From contig JAVVXB010000005.1 of assembly GCA_036651815.1 (NCBI GenBank), forward strand, positions 39,826-103,825: a stretch of 64,000 bases of DNA, in the 5' to 3' direction. A program made the position numbers and the translations under genes. The notes beneath the pieces were generated by a model, which was not told where the DNA came from, searched no databases, and saw nothing but the letters and a program-made list of their open reading frames with translations. Source of the stretch: JAVVXB01 sp036651815. GTDB lineage: Bacteria; Bacillota; Clostridia; Christensenellales; CAG-138. Position 1 is the first letter of the stretch; each line of letters starts with the position of its first letter. Shown in pieces: positions 42,247-50,246 of the stretch.

Positions 42247-42966
42247 ATGGTTAGGCAATTGCAAATCAAATCACCGTTTTTTGAAATTGGACCAAAGAAT
42301 TATTTATATGGCGACCAAATACTTGATTTGGCGCGGATTGCCGATGAGGCTGCCGTTAAATATGGCGTTACCGTTATCTTCACGACACCCTATGTTCAAA
42401 TATCTCAAGTTGCGAATACAACAAAAAACCTCTTGGTTTTTGCGCCGCATATGGACGATATCGAAGTCGGCCGAGGTCTTGCTTCCGTTTTAGCGGAGTC
42501 TGTGAAATCTGCAGGTGCAGCAGGCGTAATGTTAAACCACGTGGAGAAGCCGCTTCCCGTTTCCGTATTATGCAATACGATCCGCCGCGCTCGGTCTCTG
42601 GATCTGTTGACCATCGCTTGTGCCGATTCCATTGTGGAAACGAAGGCAGTTGCGCAGATGTTTCCGGATTTAATGATAACAGAGCCTGCTGAGCTAATCG
42701 GAACCGGCGTTGCATGTAATACCTCCTATGTGCAAACTTCCATGAAAACAGTTTTATCCGTGCAGCCTAACATAGGCGTACTGGTTGGTGGCGGCGTTTA
42801 TAGTGGAGACGACGTCTATCGCATTATCTACGCCGGGGCAGATGCGACAGGATCTTCCAGCGGCATTGCGAAAGCAAAAGATCCGGAATCCATGGTGCGG
42901 GAAATGCTTTCCGCCGTGCGAGATGCCTGGGACGCGCGTCCGCAGCCGGTGTATTCATTTTGCTAG
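42247..42966 (+). CDS. Triosephosphate-isomerase-like enzyme
   Basis: A 239-residue TIM-barrel isomerase resembling the short archaeal type of triosephosphate isomerase. The catalytic trio seems present: Lys17 (GPKNYLYGD), His98 (GVMLNHVEKPLP) and Glu146 (LMITEPAELIGTG). The phosphate-binding GGGVYSGDDVYRI and SSSGIAKAKDP close the barrel. Because it is the first gene of a sugar catabolic operon with a kinase, it is more likely an isomerase for another ketose phosphate, like the TIM-family L-erythrulose-1-phosphate isomerases, than the glycolytic enzyme. GGAGGG lies before the ATG at 42247. Confidence 0.85.
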   Translation: MVRQLQIKSPFFEIGPKNYLYGDQILDLARIADEAAVKYGVTVIFTTPYVQISQVANTTKNLLVFAPHMDDIEVGRGLASVLAESVKSAGAAGVMLNHVEKPLPVSVLCNTIRRARSLDLLTIACADSIVETKAVAQMFPDLMITEPAELIGTGVACNTSYVQTSMKTVLSVQPNIGVLVGGGVYSGDDVYRIIYAGADATGSSSGIAKAKDPESMVREMLSAVRDAWDARPQPVYSFC

Positions 42967-43059
42967 AGCGTGTTTCAATAGGAGAATTTTGCGCCTCAAT
43001 TGGATTTTTTGATTCATTTAAGTTGGGAATTTTCAGATGTACTGGCTGCGAATCTGGAA

Positions 43060-43088
43060 TTGACAGCACAAAAATAGCAAAGCAATAT
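43060..43088 (+). promoter_or_regulatory. Possible internal promoter before the SIS gene
   Basis: TTGACA (43060-43065) and CAATAT (43083-43088) are 17 bases apart in the 202-base gap after the TIM-like gene. The -10 is imperfect, and read-through from 42181 may suffice. Confidence 0.35.
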
Positions 43089-43168
43089 GCCGCAAACGCT
43101 TCTTTTGTAAAATTCGAAAACACCCTTAAGTAACGCCCGGTAATCTTTAGCAAAAAGGAGCTTATGGT

Positions 43169-43792
43169 ATGACTAAATATGACGTATCTATCGACCGAAT
43201 CCTTCAGATTGAATGGATGGGTATTAAAAACCTGATGCAATTGTTGGATCGAAGTGTGGCGGCACAAGTGATTGATTTGCTGCTAACGGTCAAACCGCAG
43301 GGGCATAAGGTTATTACCGCAGGCTGCGGAACATCGGGCACAGTTGCCCGCCGTGTTGCGCATACGCTATCGGTTGTGGAAGTTCCCGCTTTTTATTGCT
43401 CGCCTGCCAATTCGATTCACGGCGGAATGGGCGCTATTCAGCGCGATGACGTGGTCGTCCTCTTTTCAAAAGGCGGCACAACACCTGAAATCTTGAATTA
43501 TATTCCAGTATGCCAGGCAAAAGGTGCAAAGATCATTGGCGTGACTCAGAACGACGCATCGATACTGGCAAAAAATTCGGACATCTATTTCAAAATGCAG
43601 GTGGAACACGAAGCCGACCGATGGGATATGTGTGCCTCGGCGAGCTGCACGGCGATCATTGCCGTTTGGGACGCAATTGCCTTCACCATTATGGATCATA
43701 ACGGGTATACGAAAGAAGATCTGCTGTTGACACATTCCGGCGGTAAGGTCGGAGAAATGCTTCGCGCGCAGCACGATGTCAATCATTCATAA
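43169..43792 (+). CDS. SIS-domain sugar-phosphate isomerase
   Basis: A 207-residue single SIS domain of the KpsF/GutQ-like type without CBS domains. The core is VITAGCGTSGTVARRVAH (residues 48-65), FYCSPANSIHGGMGAI, VVLFSKGGTTPEILNYIP and KIIGVTQNDASILAKNSD, with the conserved Ser/Thr phosphate-binding loops. The usual catalytic-type Glu and His residues of arabinose-5-phosphate isomerases may lie in HEADRWDMCASASC. AGGAG precedes the ATG. It is likely to interconvert an aldose and a ketose phosphate in the pathway served by the FGGY kinase two genes downstream. Confidence 0.85.
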   Translation: MTKYDVSIDRILQIEWMGIKNLMQLLDRSVAAQVIDLLLTVKPQGHKVITAGCGTSGTVARRVAHTLSVVEVPAFYCSPANSIHGGMGAIQRDDVVVLFSKGGTTPEILNYIPVCQAKGAKIIGVTQNDASILAKNSDIYFKMQVEHEADRWDMCASASCTAIIAVWDAIAFTIMDHNGYTKEDLLLTHSGGKVGEMLRAQHDVNHS

Positions 43793-43814
43793 TTAATGTT
43801 GCAAAGGGGAAAGT

Positions 43815-44312
43815 ATGATCATTTATCATGAAAAATTCGAGGTTCAATCCGACAGACGTCCCACATTTGACGATGTGACGAAAATCGTACGCGAAATTTT
43901 GACGCGCTCCAACGTGAAAAACGGTACCGTTCTGGTTTACACCGGCCATACGACCTGCAGCCTTCAGATTCAGGAATTTTCCGATGGAAAAACCTATTGG
44001 GGCACAGAGTTAATCATGCAAGATCTGGTTGATGTTTTGAGCAAAATCGTTCCTACCTGCACCCATGAGGGCATGTACATGCATCCTTGTGCAAAGCACA
44101 TCGAGTTGGCTGCAAAGGACCGCGATGAATTGGCTGCCTGGAGCCTGAATACGGATGCGCATTTACGTTCGGTAATTATGGGGCGTTCCATTACGATTCC
44201 GGTTATCGACAGCCAATTGCAGCTCGGTGAATTTGGGTGCATCTATTTTGGCGACTGGGACCAGATCCGTGCTCGAAAGCGTACGGTCATCGTTCAGGTC
44301 ATGGGAGAATAA
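43815..44312 (+). CDS. YjbQ/UPF0047-family protein
   Basis: A 165-residue protein of the YjbQ family. Landmarks are YTGHTTCSLQIQEF near residue 42, NTDAHLRSVIMGRSITIPV near residue 112 and LGEFGCIYFGDWDQIRARKR at the end, which match the usual DAHLRSSLLG and LGTWQxIxxxExDxxRxR patterns. Some members show weak thiamine-phosphate synthase activity, but the true role is unclear. Its presence inside a sugar operon suggests a metabolic hydrolase or lyase function. AAGGGG lies before the ATG, and the gene is six bases from the kinase. Confidence 0.87.
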   Translation: MIIYHEKFEVQSDRRPTFDDVTKIVREILTRSNVKNGTVLVYTGHTTCSLQIQEFSDGKTYWGTELIMQDLVDVLSKIVPTCTHEGMYMHPCAKHIELAAKDRDELAAWSLNTDAHLRSVIMGRSITIPVIDSQLQLGEFGCIYFGDWDQIRARKRTVIVQVMGE

Positions 44313-44318
44313 ATCTAA

Positions 44319-45770
44319 ATGAATCTTGTTCTGAGCATTGATCTGGGTACAAGTGGCTGCCGGAGCGCTGTGTTTGACGACACACTGAATATGCTGTGCA
44401 TTGCAACCGCAGAATACCCCCTGATTATACAATCGGATACGGAAATTGAGCAGGACGCAAACCTTTGGTACGCGTCCGTAGTCGATACGATCAAGCGCGC
44501 GCTTACCGCCTGCCCCGCTTGTATCCAAGAAATCCGCGCCATCAGTGTCAGTTCTCAAGGAATCGCCGTCGTTCCGGTGGACCATGCCGGCAATCCGCTT
44601 TGTCATGCAATCAGCTGGCTTGACGCCCGCGCCGCTGCGGAAACCGCATCTTTGCTGAATAAGCAGTCCCTATCAGCCTATTACCATATAACCGGGAAGC
44701 GTCTTTCCTCCACCTATACCTTGCCGAAAGTTTTATGGTTGCAGGCACACCGCCCACAGTGGATGGAGAAAACTTGGAAGCTTATGCTTCCGATGGATTA
44801 TATCAACTTTCGTCTCAGCGGGCGCTGTGTAACCGACCACACGATGGCCGCCGGTACGATGCTCTACGAAATCGGCAGGCAGGATTGGTCTTTGGAAATT
44901 TTATCGCAAAACCATATCGCCGCCGATCTCCTGCCAATGCTCCAATGGGCCGGCACCCCCATCGGTACAATTTCTCCACGCGTTGCGGAGGAATTGGGGT
45001 TATCCAAAAATGTTGTAATTGTGAACGGGGCGCAGGATCAAAAATGCGCTGCCTATGGCGCAGGTATATATGGCGACGCCGCAACGGTTTCCCTTGGCAC
45101 GGGCTGCTGCATAACAAAACGCATTGACATGCCGGTTGCTGATGATTCCATGCGCATCCCCTGCTTTTCCTTTTTACTTCCAAATTCTTGGGTACTCGAG
45201 GGTGTCATCGGCACCGCCGGATCGGCGTACAATTGGTTTCACGATCAGTTTGCACCGAACACAACGTTTCGCACGTTGGATACGTTGGCCATGCAGGCAC
45301 CGGTTGCGACAAAAGAAATTTTTTATCCGTTTTTAGCCGGCGCTTCTTCCCCAAACTGGGACTTATCAAACGCAGGTTTTTTGAATTTATCTTTTCACAG
45401 TGGACTTGGGGAAATGGCTCGCGCTGTTCTCGAAGGCATCGCCTACTGCATTCGATCCAATCTGGATGTGATGGACGCGTTGTGTTCGTACACAAAGGCG
45501 CTGCTGCTCTTTGGTGGTGGATCCAAGAGCGATCTTTGGTGTCAAATCATTGCGGATGTAACCAACCGCTCCGTCACCCGATTTACCTCCACCGAAACTG
45601 CGTTGGCAGGAGCCGCCAAGCTCGCATTTCAAGGGATCGGTCAAAAGGCCGCCGTCTCACTGCCAAAGGCGGAAGTATTTTACCCGGATGAGAAATGCGT
45701 TAGCATTTATCGCGTCGGCTATGAATCATACGAAACAACCCGCAAACGGTGCGCAACTAGAATTAATTAA
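44319..45770 (+). CDS. FGGY-family carbohydrate kinase
   Basis: A 483-residue kinase, closest by eye to xylulokinases. Landmarks are the N-terminal phosphate motif SIDLGTSGCRSAVFD (residues 6-20), AISWLDARAAAET near residue 104, the substrate-binding DHTMAAGTMLYEIG, the catalytic region NGAQDQKCAAYGAG with the base Asp near residue 236, and the adenosine motif LLFGGGSKSDLWCQIIADV. It phosphorylates a sugar, ketose or polyol entering the pathway. The substrate could be a pentulose, tetritol or other, as FGGY kinases are diverse. Neighbours are sugar isomerases upstream and a creatininase-like hydrolase downstream. Confidence 0.92.
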   Translation: MNLVLSIDLGTSGCRSAVFDDTLNMLCIATAEYPLIIQSDTEIEQDANLWYASVVDTIKRALTACPACIQEIRAISVSSQGIAVVPVDHAGNPLCHAISWLDARAAAETASLLNKQSLSAYYHITGKRLSSTYTLPKVLWLQAHRPQWMEKTWKLMLPMDYINFRLSGRCVTDHTMAAGTMLYEIGRQDWSLEILSQNHIAADLLPMLQWAGTPIGTISPRVAEELGLSKNVVIVNGAQDQKCAAYGAGIYGDAATVSLGTGCCITKRIDMPVADDSMRIPCFSFLLPNSWVLEGVIGTAGSAYNWFHDQFAPNTTFRTLDTLAMQAPVATKEIFYPFLAGASSPNWDLSNAGFLNLSFHSGLGEMARAVLEGIAYCIRSNLDVMDALCSYTKALLLFGGGSKSDLWCQIIADVTNRSVTRFTSTETALAGAAKLAFQGIGQKAAVSLPKAEVFYPDEKCVSIYRVGYESYETTRKRCATRIN

Positions 45771-45785
45771 TTGGAGGAGAGCATT

Positions 45786-46580
45786 ATGTCTTTTTTGTTT
45801 CAGGAAAAGACCTGGCCAGAGCTGAAGGAATATGTCGATAAAAATGCGCTGATTATTCTTCCGGTCGGTGAAGTAGAAGAACACTCGCTTTATCTGCCCG
45901 TCGATTGTGACGCGCGAATTGCCGAACATTTGTGTGCTGAAATCGCTGATGAAATTCAGGACGAAATTCCCGTGTTAGTCATGCCCGCCGTATGGTCCGG
46001 CTACACACCAAAATCCGTTGGAAAATGGCCTGGTGCCATGCGTTTGCGCCCCCAGGTGTTTGCCGATATGATTCATGATATATGCGCGTCCCTTGCCGAC
46101 ATGGGATTCTCTAAACTGTTGATGTTGGATTGTCATGGACAGCATGGTCCTATGCTGAATATGGTTACCAAGCTAATTGCGGATGAGTATGCATTTTATT
46201 ATACGGTTGCATCGCCTGTTCCGTTTTCCGCCAAGGAATTCAATGCCATACGAAAATCTCCACACGGCGGGTGCAGCCATTCCGGAGAATGGGAAACCTC
46301 GCTTATCATGCTGTTCAGCCCTGAGCTGGTGCATCCTGAAAAGTTCTATCGTGAAGACCGGCTGCAGCATCACTCGGACTTTATTGCCGGAGACGCATGC
46401 TATGGCGGTCAAAAGGTTGTGTGGTCAACCTTTGGCATTCAGGAGCCAAAATTTGGCGCGTGCGGCGATCCCACCGATTCCTCCGCCGAAACAGGTCAAG
46501 TAATCGTGGATGCGGTTCGTAAAAACTTTAAGAAATTTTTAAAGGAATACTATTTTCACGTAAAAATCATGCCACAGTAA
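45786..46580 (+). CDS. Creatininase-family hydrolase
   Basis: A 264-residue metal-dependent amidohydrolase. The signatures are LPVGEVEEHSLYLPVDCDA (metal ligands Glu, His and Asp), LLMLDCHGQHGPM in the place of the usual HGGNxG, and CSHSGEWETSLIM with the conserved His-x-Gly-Glu. The family includes creatinine and 2-dehydropantolactone-type hydrolases, F420 biosynthesis FbiE-type enzymes and 3-dehydro-scyllo-inosose hydrolase. A lactone- or ring-opening step in a sugar pathway would fit this operon. The ATG at 45786 has GGAGGAG upstream; an in-frame TTG at 45771 is not needed. It is the last gene before a terminator. Confidence 0.88.
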   Translation: MSFLFQEKTWPELKEYVDKNALIILPVGEVEEHSLYLPVDCDARIAEHLCAEIADEIQDEIPVLVMPAVWSGYTPKSVGKWPGAMRLRPQVFADMIHDICASLADMGFSKLLMLDCHGQHGPMLNMVTKLIADEYAFYYTVASPVPFSAKEFNAIRKSPHGGCSHSGEWETSLIMLFSPELVHPEKFYREDRLQHHSDFIAGDACYGGQKVVWSTFGIQEPKFGACGDPTDSSAETGQVIVDAVRKNFKKFLKEYYFHVKIMPQ

Positions 46581-46649
46581 GCGCAGACCCTTTCTAGCGC
46601 CTATCCCCGATCAACATCTTTAAATTGCTGAAAGTACCGGCAAGCTTCA

Positions 46650-46682
46650 AAGGATCGTCCAGAAATGAACGACCCTTTTTTA
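46650..46682 (+). terminator. Terminator of the TIM/SIS/kinase operon
   Basis: AAGGATCGT (46650-46658) pairs with ACGACCCTT (46669-46677) with one mismatch and is followed by a run of T residues ending at 46682. It lies 70 bases past the last stop. Confidence 0.75.
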
Positions 46683-46809
46683 TAGCAATCCGGCGATGTC
46701 AATTTCTACCCTTGGAATCAGGTTGCTAGAATATGAGACCGTCATCCTGTGGTAAGATGGCTGCTTCTCACAATAAGCCGGAATTTATTGGCACAATTCA
46801 TAACGTGAT

Positions 46810-46818
46810 CCCCCCCCC
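46810..46818. repeat. Homopolymer of nine C
   Basis: Nine consecutive C residues in the convergent intergenic region, next to the hairpin at 46826-46865. Such tracts are prone to slippage but none of the flanking genes is in frame with it. Confidence 0.8.
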
Positions 46819-46825
46819 AAAGCAG

Positions 46826-46865
46826 TAGGCCGCCGATACAAGCAAGCAGCTTGATCGGCGGTCTA
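46826..46865 (-). terminator. Long hairpin after the amidohydrolase gene
   Basis: TAGGCCGCCGAT (46826-46837) pairs with ATCGGCGGTCTA (46854-46865, one wobble), and the loop itself contains a CAAGC/GCTTG stem. It lies 29 bases past the amidohydrolase stop on the minus strand. Only three T residues follow, so it may terminate inefficiently. Confidence 0.55.
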
Positions 46866-46894
46866 AGGTGATAGCGGGGTTCTTTCGCAAATTT

Positions 46895-48247
46895 TTAATA
46901 TTGAATGCCGGCTCGTTTTACAATGGCTTGGGCACGCCGTTCGCCTTCCCGAATAATCCAGTTTTCATCGATGGTGGTCAACTTGCCATGATCCAGCAGC
47001 AGCTTTCCGCGCGCCATCACCGTATCCACCACCGCGCTGGTCGCCTGATAGACGATCGTCGAAGCCAGATCATGTGTGGGCGTAGCACATAGCTGATTCA
47101 TATTCATGATGGTAAGATCCGCAAGCTTCCCGGCTTCAATCGTACCAGTCTGTTTTTCACGCTTGAGGGCCGTCGCCCCATTGATGGTCGCCATCCGCAG
47201 AATCGCCTTGGCGGGGACCGCCGCCGGATCGTCATGGATGGCCTTGTGCATCAGTCCTGCAAGCCACATTTCATCCATGATGCTCATACGGTTGTTGCAC
47301 GGAGGGCTATTGATACCCAATGACACGGGAATCCCCATTTCCAATTCCTTCGCGATGGGCGCAAAGCCAGCAATCCGCAGTTCGGCGGCCGGCAAATGCA
47401 TAATCTTCACCTGATGAGAACGCAGCATTTCCAATTCTGCATCGTCAACATGCACCACATGCGCTGCCAGCAAGTTCGGCGTAAGGACATCCAGGCTGTT
47501 TAAATACCGAACCGAAGTCATGCCGGTGGTTTCTTTCATATACGCCACTTCGCTTTTGGATTCAGCCACATGGGCTTGGAGCAGGATGTTCTTATCTAAA
47601 GAGAGCCGAGTAAGCTCTTTCCAAAGCGCAGGGCTGGAGAGAAATAGGTTCAGAATATTAAAGCACGCATCCACCCGTGGCCCCTTTCCATGCCAACGAT
47701 CTACCAAATCCAGATTGCGGGAGATGGCTTCCTCTGTGGTCATGCGCAGACTTTCGGGAATCTCCCCCGGCAAATCCATGGTTGAAAGGCATACCACGCC
47801 GCTCAATCCGCTGTCCAGCACCGCTTGCGCAATGGCGTCCGGATGTTCGCCACTGGCCTCGCAAAACAAGGTCGTGCCGCTTTTTATCATTTCCGCCATG
47901 CTAAGCATCGCGCTGATGTAAGCATCGTCCGAAGTAAGCGCTGCCTCGTAAGGCCAAATCCGCTTACGTGTCCAGGTAATCAGATCCACATCATCGGCTA
48001 GGCCTCTTGCCAGGGCTTGCGTCGTATGCACATGGGTCTGAATAAAGCCGGGCAACACCACATAAGGCTTTTCGTAGGCTGCTGCGACAATTTCACGGTA
48101 TCCCTCAAATTTACTTCGGTCTAAGGTATCCATTGACCCAATTGCTTCTATATATTCGCCCTGAACGGCCACATATCCGTCAGGCAAAATATCACCGGTT
48201 TCATTCATCGTGACAACCTGTGCGTTTGTTATCAGATAGTTTCCCAT
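46895..48247 (-). CDS. Deaminase-like amidohydrolase (MTA/SAH deaminase, TrzN type) with altered metal site
   Basis: A 450-residue amidohydrolase of the 5-methylthioadenosine/S-adenosylhomocysteine deaminase and chlorohydrolase group. Landmarks are LPGFIQTHVHTTQALARG (His72, His74), QAHVAESKSE (His226) and LAAHVVHVDD (His263). The metal-binding Asp normally in GTDGAASNN is Asn here (GINSPPCNN, Asn313), and the usual Ser-Asn in the preceding HxPxSN motif reads HLPAAE. The other landmarks are intact, so the enzyme is probably folded, but the metal or mechanism may differ. The ATG at 48247 has AAGGA at eight bases. It is the last gene of a BMP-type importer operon, so its substrate is probably the imported purine-like compound. 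Confidence 0.85.
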   Translation of the reverse strand: MGNYLITNAQVVTMNETGDILPDGYVAVQGEYIEAIGSMDTLDRSKFEGYREIVAAAYEKPYVVLPGFIQTHVHTTQALARGLADDVDLITWTRKRIWPYEAALTSDDAYISAMLSMAEMIKSGTTLFCEASGEHPDAIAQAVLDSGLSGVVCLSTMDLPGEIPESLRMTTEEAISRNLDLVDRWHGKGPRVDACFNILNLFLSSPALWKELTRLSLDKNILLQAHVAESKSEVAYMKETTGMTSVRYLNSLDVLTPNLLAAHVVHVDDAELEMLRSHQVKIMHLPAAELRIAGFAPIAKELEMGIPVSLGINSPPCNNRMSIMDEMWLAGLMHKAIHDDPAAVPAKAILRMATINGATALKREKQTGTIEAGKLADLTIMNMNQLCATPTHDLASTIVYQATSAVVDTVMARGKLLLDHGKLTTIDENWIIREGERRAQAIVKRAGIQY

Positions 48248-48270
48248 TTTCATTGTCCTTTCATTGTTTT

Positions 48271-49212
48271 CTACCGGGCGTCCCGGACATATGGTTTGCC
48301 TAGATGCTCGGGATCGCGCTGTTTACCGATAGATCCCAGCAGCGCAAGCACCGTTACTAAATAAGGTAGCATGTTCATAAACTGAGCTGGTAAAGCAATG
48401 CCCATGGCCTGCATACGAAACTGCAGTGCTTCGGCGGCGCCAAAAAGAACAGCGGCCAGCGTGGTCTTGATCGGGTCTCTGCGGCCGAAAATCACGACAG
48501 CCAGGGCAATGTAGCCTCGCCCTGCCGTCAGGTTTTCCGTAAAGATTCCCAGTTGGGCAAGGGTCATGTAAGCGCCGCTCATCCCGCAAAGAATGCCATT
48601 GATCGCTGCGGCTGTATACTGTAGTCGGTACACGTTGATCCCCACGGTGTCGGCAGCTCTTGGATGCTCACCGACTGCGGTTAAAGCAGCGCCCCACTGT
48701 GTTTTGTACAGCAGAACCCAGCTCAACGCGATCAATGCATAGAGAATATAGACCATGGCATCCTGATTAAAAAGCGCGTTGCCCAGCAGTGGAATTCGGC
48801 TAAGCAGCGGAATGGCCATCTTTGGGAACGTTGCTACCTGTGGATAAGCCACGTTGCCCGTCAACAGCACCTTGAGAAAATAGCTGGTGAGTCCAAGCAG
48901 AAACATGTTGAGGGCAATGCCGCAAATGGTTTGGTTTTGACCCAACCGAATGCAAATGAAAGCGTGCAGCAGACATACCAGCATACCACCAAGCATGCCG
49001 CCCAGCAGACCGATCCAGAGGTTCCCGGAAGCGTAGGCCAGCGCAAAGCCGCAAAATGCGCCGGCAAGCATATTGGCCTCCAGCCCGATGTTTAGAATGC
49101 CAGCTTTTTCTGAATAGATTTCACCCAGCGCAGCAAAGGCAAAGGGTATGGCCGTACTGACGGCAGCGCTGAGGAAAGTAGTCAGAAACGCCAAATCAAG
49201 AAATTGTTCCAT
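48271..49212 (-). CDS. BMP-type ABC transporter permease (NupQ-like)
   Basis: A 313-residue permease, paralogous to the product of 19833-20780. The hallmark YSEKAGILNIGLEANMLAG lies near residue 30. LGQNQTICGIALNMFLLGL and GAALTAVGEHPRAADTVGIN follow. The start is the ATG at 49212, immediately after the stop of the partner permease; the frame to 49248 is in the partner gene. AAGGAGG lies 13 bases upstream. Confidence 0.9.
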   Translation of the reverse strand: MEQFLDLAFLTTFLSAAVSTAIPFAFAALGEIYSEKAGILNIGLEANMLAGAFCGFALAYASGNLWIGLLGGMLGGMLVCLLHAFICIRLGQNQTICGIALNMFLLGLTSYFLKVLLTGNVAYPQVATFPKMAIPLLSRIPLLGNALFNQDAMVYILYALIALSWVLLYKTQWGAALTAVGEHPRAADTVGINVYRLQYTAAAINGILCGMSGAYMTLAQLGIFTENLTAGRGYIALAVVIFGRRDPIKTTLAAVLFGAAEALQFRMQAMGIALPAQFMNMLPYLVTVLALLGSIGKQRDPEHLGKPYVRDAR

Positions 49213-49214
49213 AC

Positions 49215-50246
49215 TTAATGCGTCGCCTCCTTCTTTCTTTGCAGCCATTCGTTAAGCAGGCTGTCGCAAAGCAGCAACAGTACAATGAAACCCGTCAGGA
49301 TCGAAACGATGGAAGCAGGTATCCCCATTTGCCGCTGCATGGTATTGGCACCCACTTGAAGCGCTGCAAAACCGATGGCGGACGCGCATACGCCCCACGG
49401 CTTGTTCCTTCCCAGCAGCGCCACCAAAATGGCGGTATAGCCATTGCTGCCTACCAGCCCCTCCAGGAGTCTGTGCTGAATGCCAAGCAGTTCGCTTGCA
49501 CCCGCAAGCCCGGCAAGACCGCCGCCCAAAAAGGAGGCAAGCACGATGCCGCGCATCACATTGACACCTAGGCATTGTGCCGCGCGCTTATTGCTGCCAA
49601 CGATCTGCATCTCGTAACCCGCTGGCGTACGCTCCATAATCCACCAAACCACCAACGTCATTGCCAACGCCAGTAGAAACCCCGTATGTAGCCGCGTAGG
49701 CTCCAATACACAGGATAAAGAGGGCGCCAGCACAGGAGATTGGGGCAGATAATCGGTTTTATCCTGCAAGCCGCCCCGGACAAGAATCCCTGCAATATCA
49801 AAAGCGATGTAATTGAACATCAGTGTATTGATGATCTCTGATATACCAAAGCGCGCCTTCAAAATGCCCGGGATAAATGCCCATAGGCCAGCCGCTAAAA
49901 ATGCCGCCAGCATGCAGAGCAACACATGGATTCCGTTCGGCACATTGATGGGTAGTAAAGCGACCGCCGTGGCAGCGATAGCGCCCATGTACATTTGCCC
50001 TTCCGCACCAATATTGAAAAAACCGCTGCGGAAGCCAATGGCAATTCCTAGGCCCGCCAACATCAGCGGCGTAGCTTTCACAAAGACTTCCGTAAATCCA
50101 TTTAGACTGCCAAATATTCCTCTAAAAAAAACTTTGTAGCATTCAATCGGGTTCTTATCCGCACCCAGAATTAAAAGTGTCGCTACCAGAATGGTGAGAA
50201 CCACAAATATGAGTCCCCGCAGAAACCTGATTTTCCCCTTATGCAT
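49215..50246 (-). CDS. BMP-type ABC transporter permease (NupP-like)
   Basis: A 343-residue permease, counterpart of the product of 20784-21887. Landmarks are FRSGFFNIGAEGQMYMG near residue 73, LKARFGISEIINTLMFNYIA and GYEMQIVGSNKRAAQCLGVN. It overlaps the ATPase gene by eight bases and has GAGGAAG before the ATG. With the NupQ-like partner it forms the channel of the second importer. Confidence 0.9.
   Translation of the reverse strand: MHKGKIRFLRGLIFVVLTILVATLLILGADKNPIECYKVFFRGIFGSLNGFTEVFVKATPLMLAGLGIAIGFRSGFFNIGAEGQMYMGAIAATAVALLPINVPNGIHVLLCMLAAFLAAGLWAFIPGILKARFGISEIINTLMFNYIAFDIAGILVRGGLQDKTDYLPQSPVLAPSLSCVLEPTRLHTGFLLALAMTLVVWWIMERTPAGYEMQIVGSNKRAAQCLGVNVMRGIVLASFLGGGLAGLAGASELLGIQHRLLEGLVGSNGYTAILVALLGRNKPWGVCASAIGFAALQVGANTMQRQMGIPASIVSILTGFIVLLLLCDSLLNEWLQRKKEATH

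Noticed and set aside
43020..43160. Extra LacI-type operators such as GCAAACGCTTC before the SIS gene
   Set aside because: Only part of the 12-base core is matched and there is no palindromy, so chance is likely.
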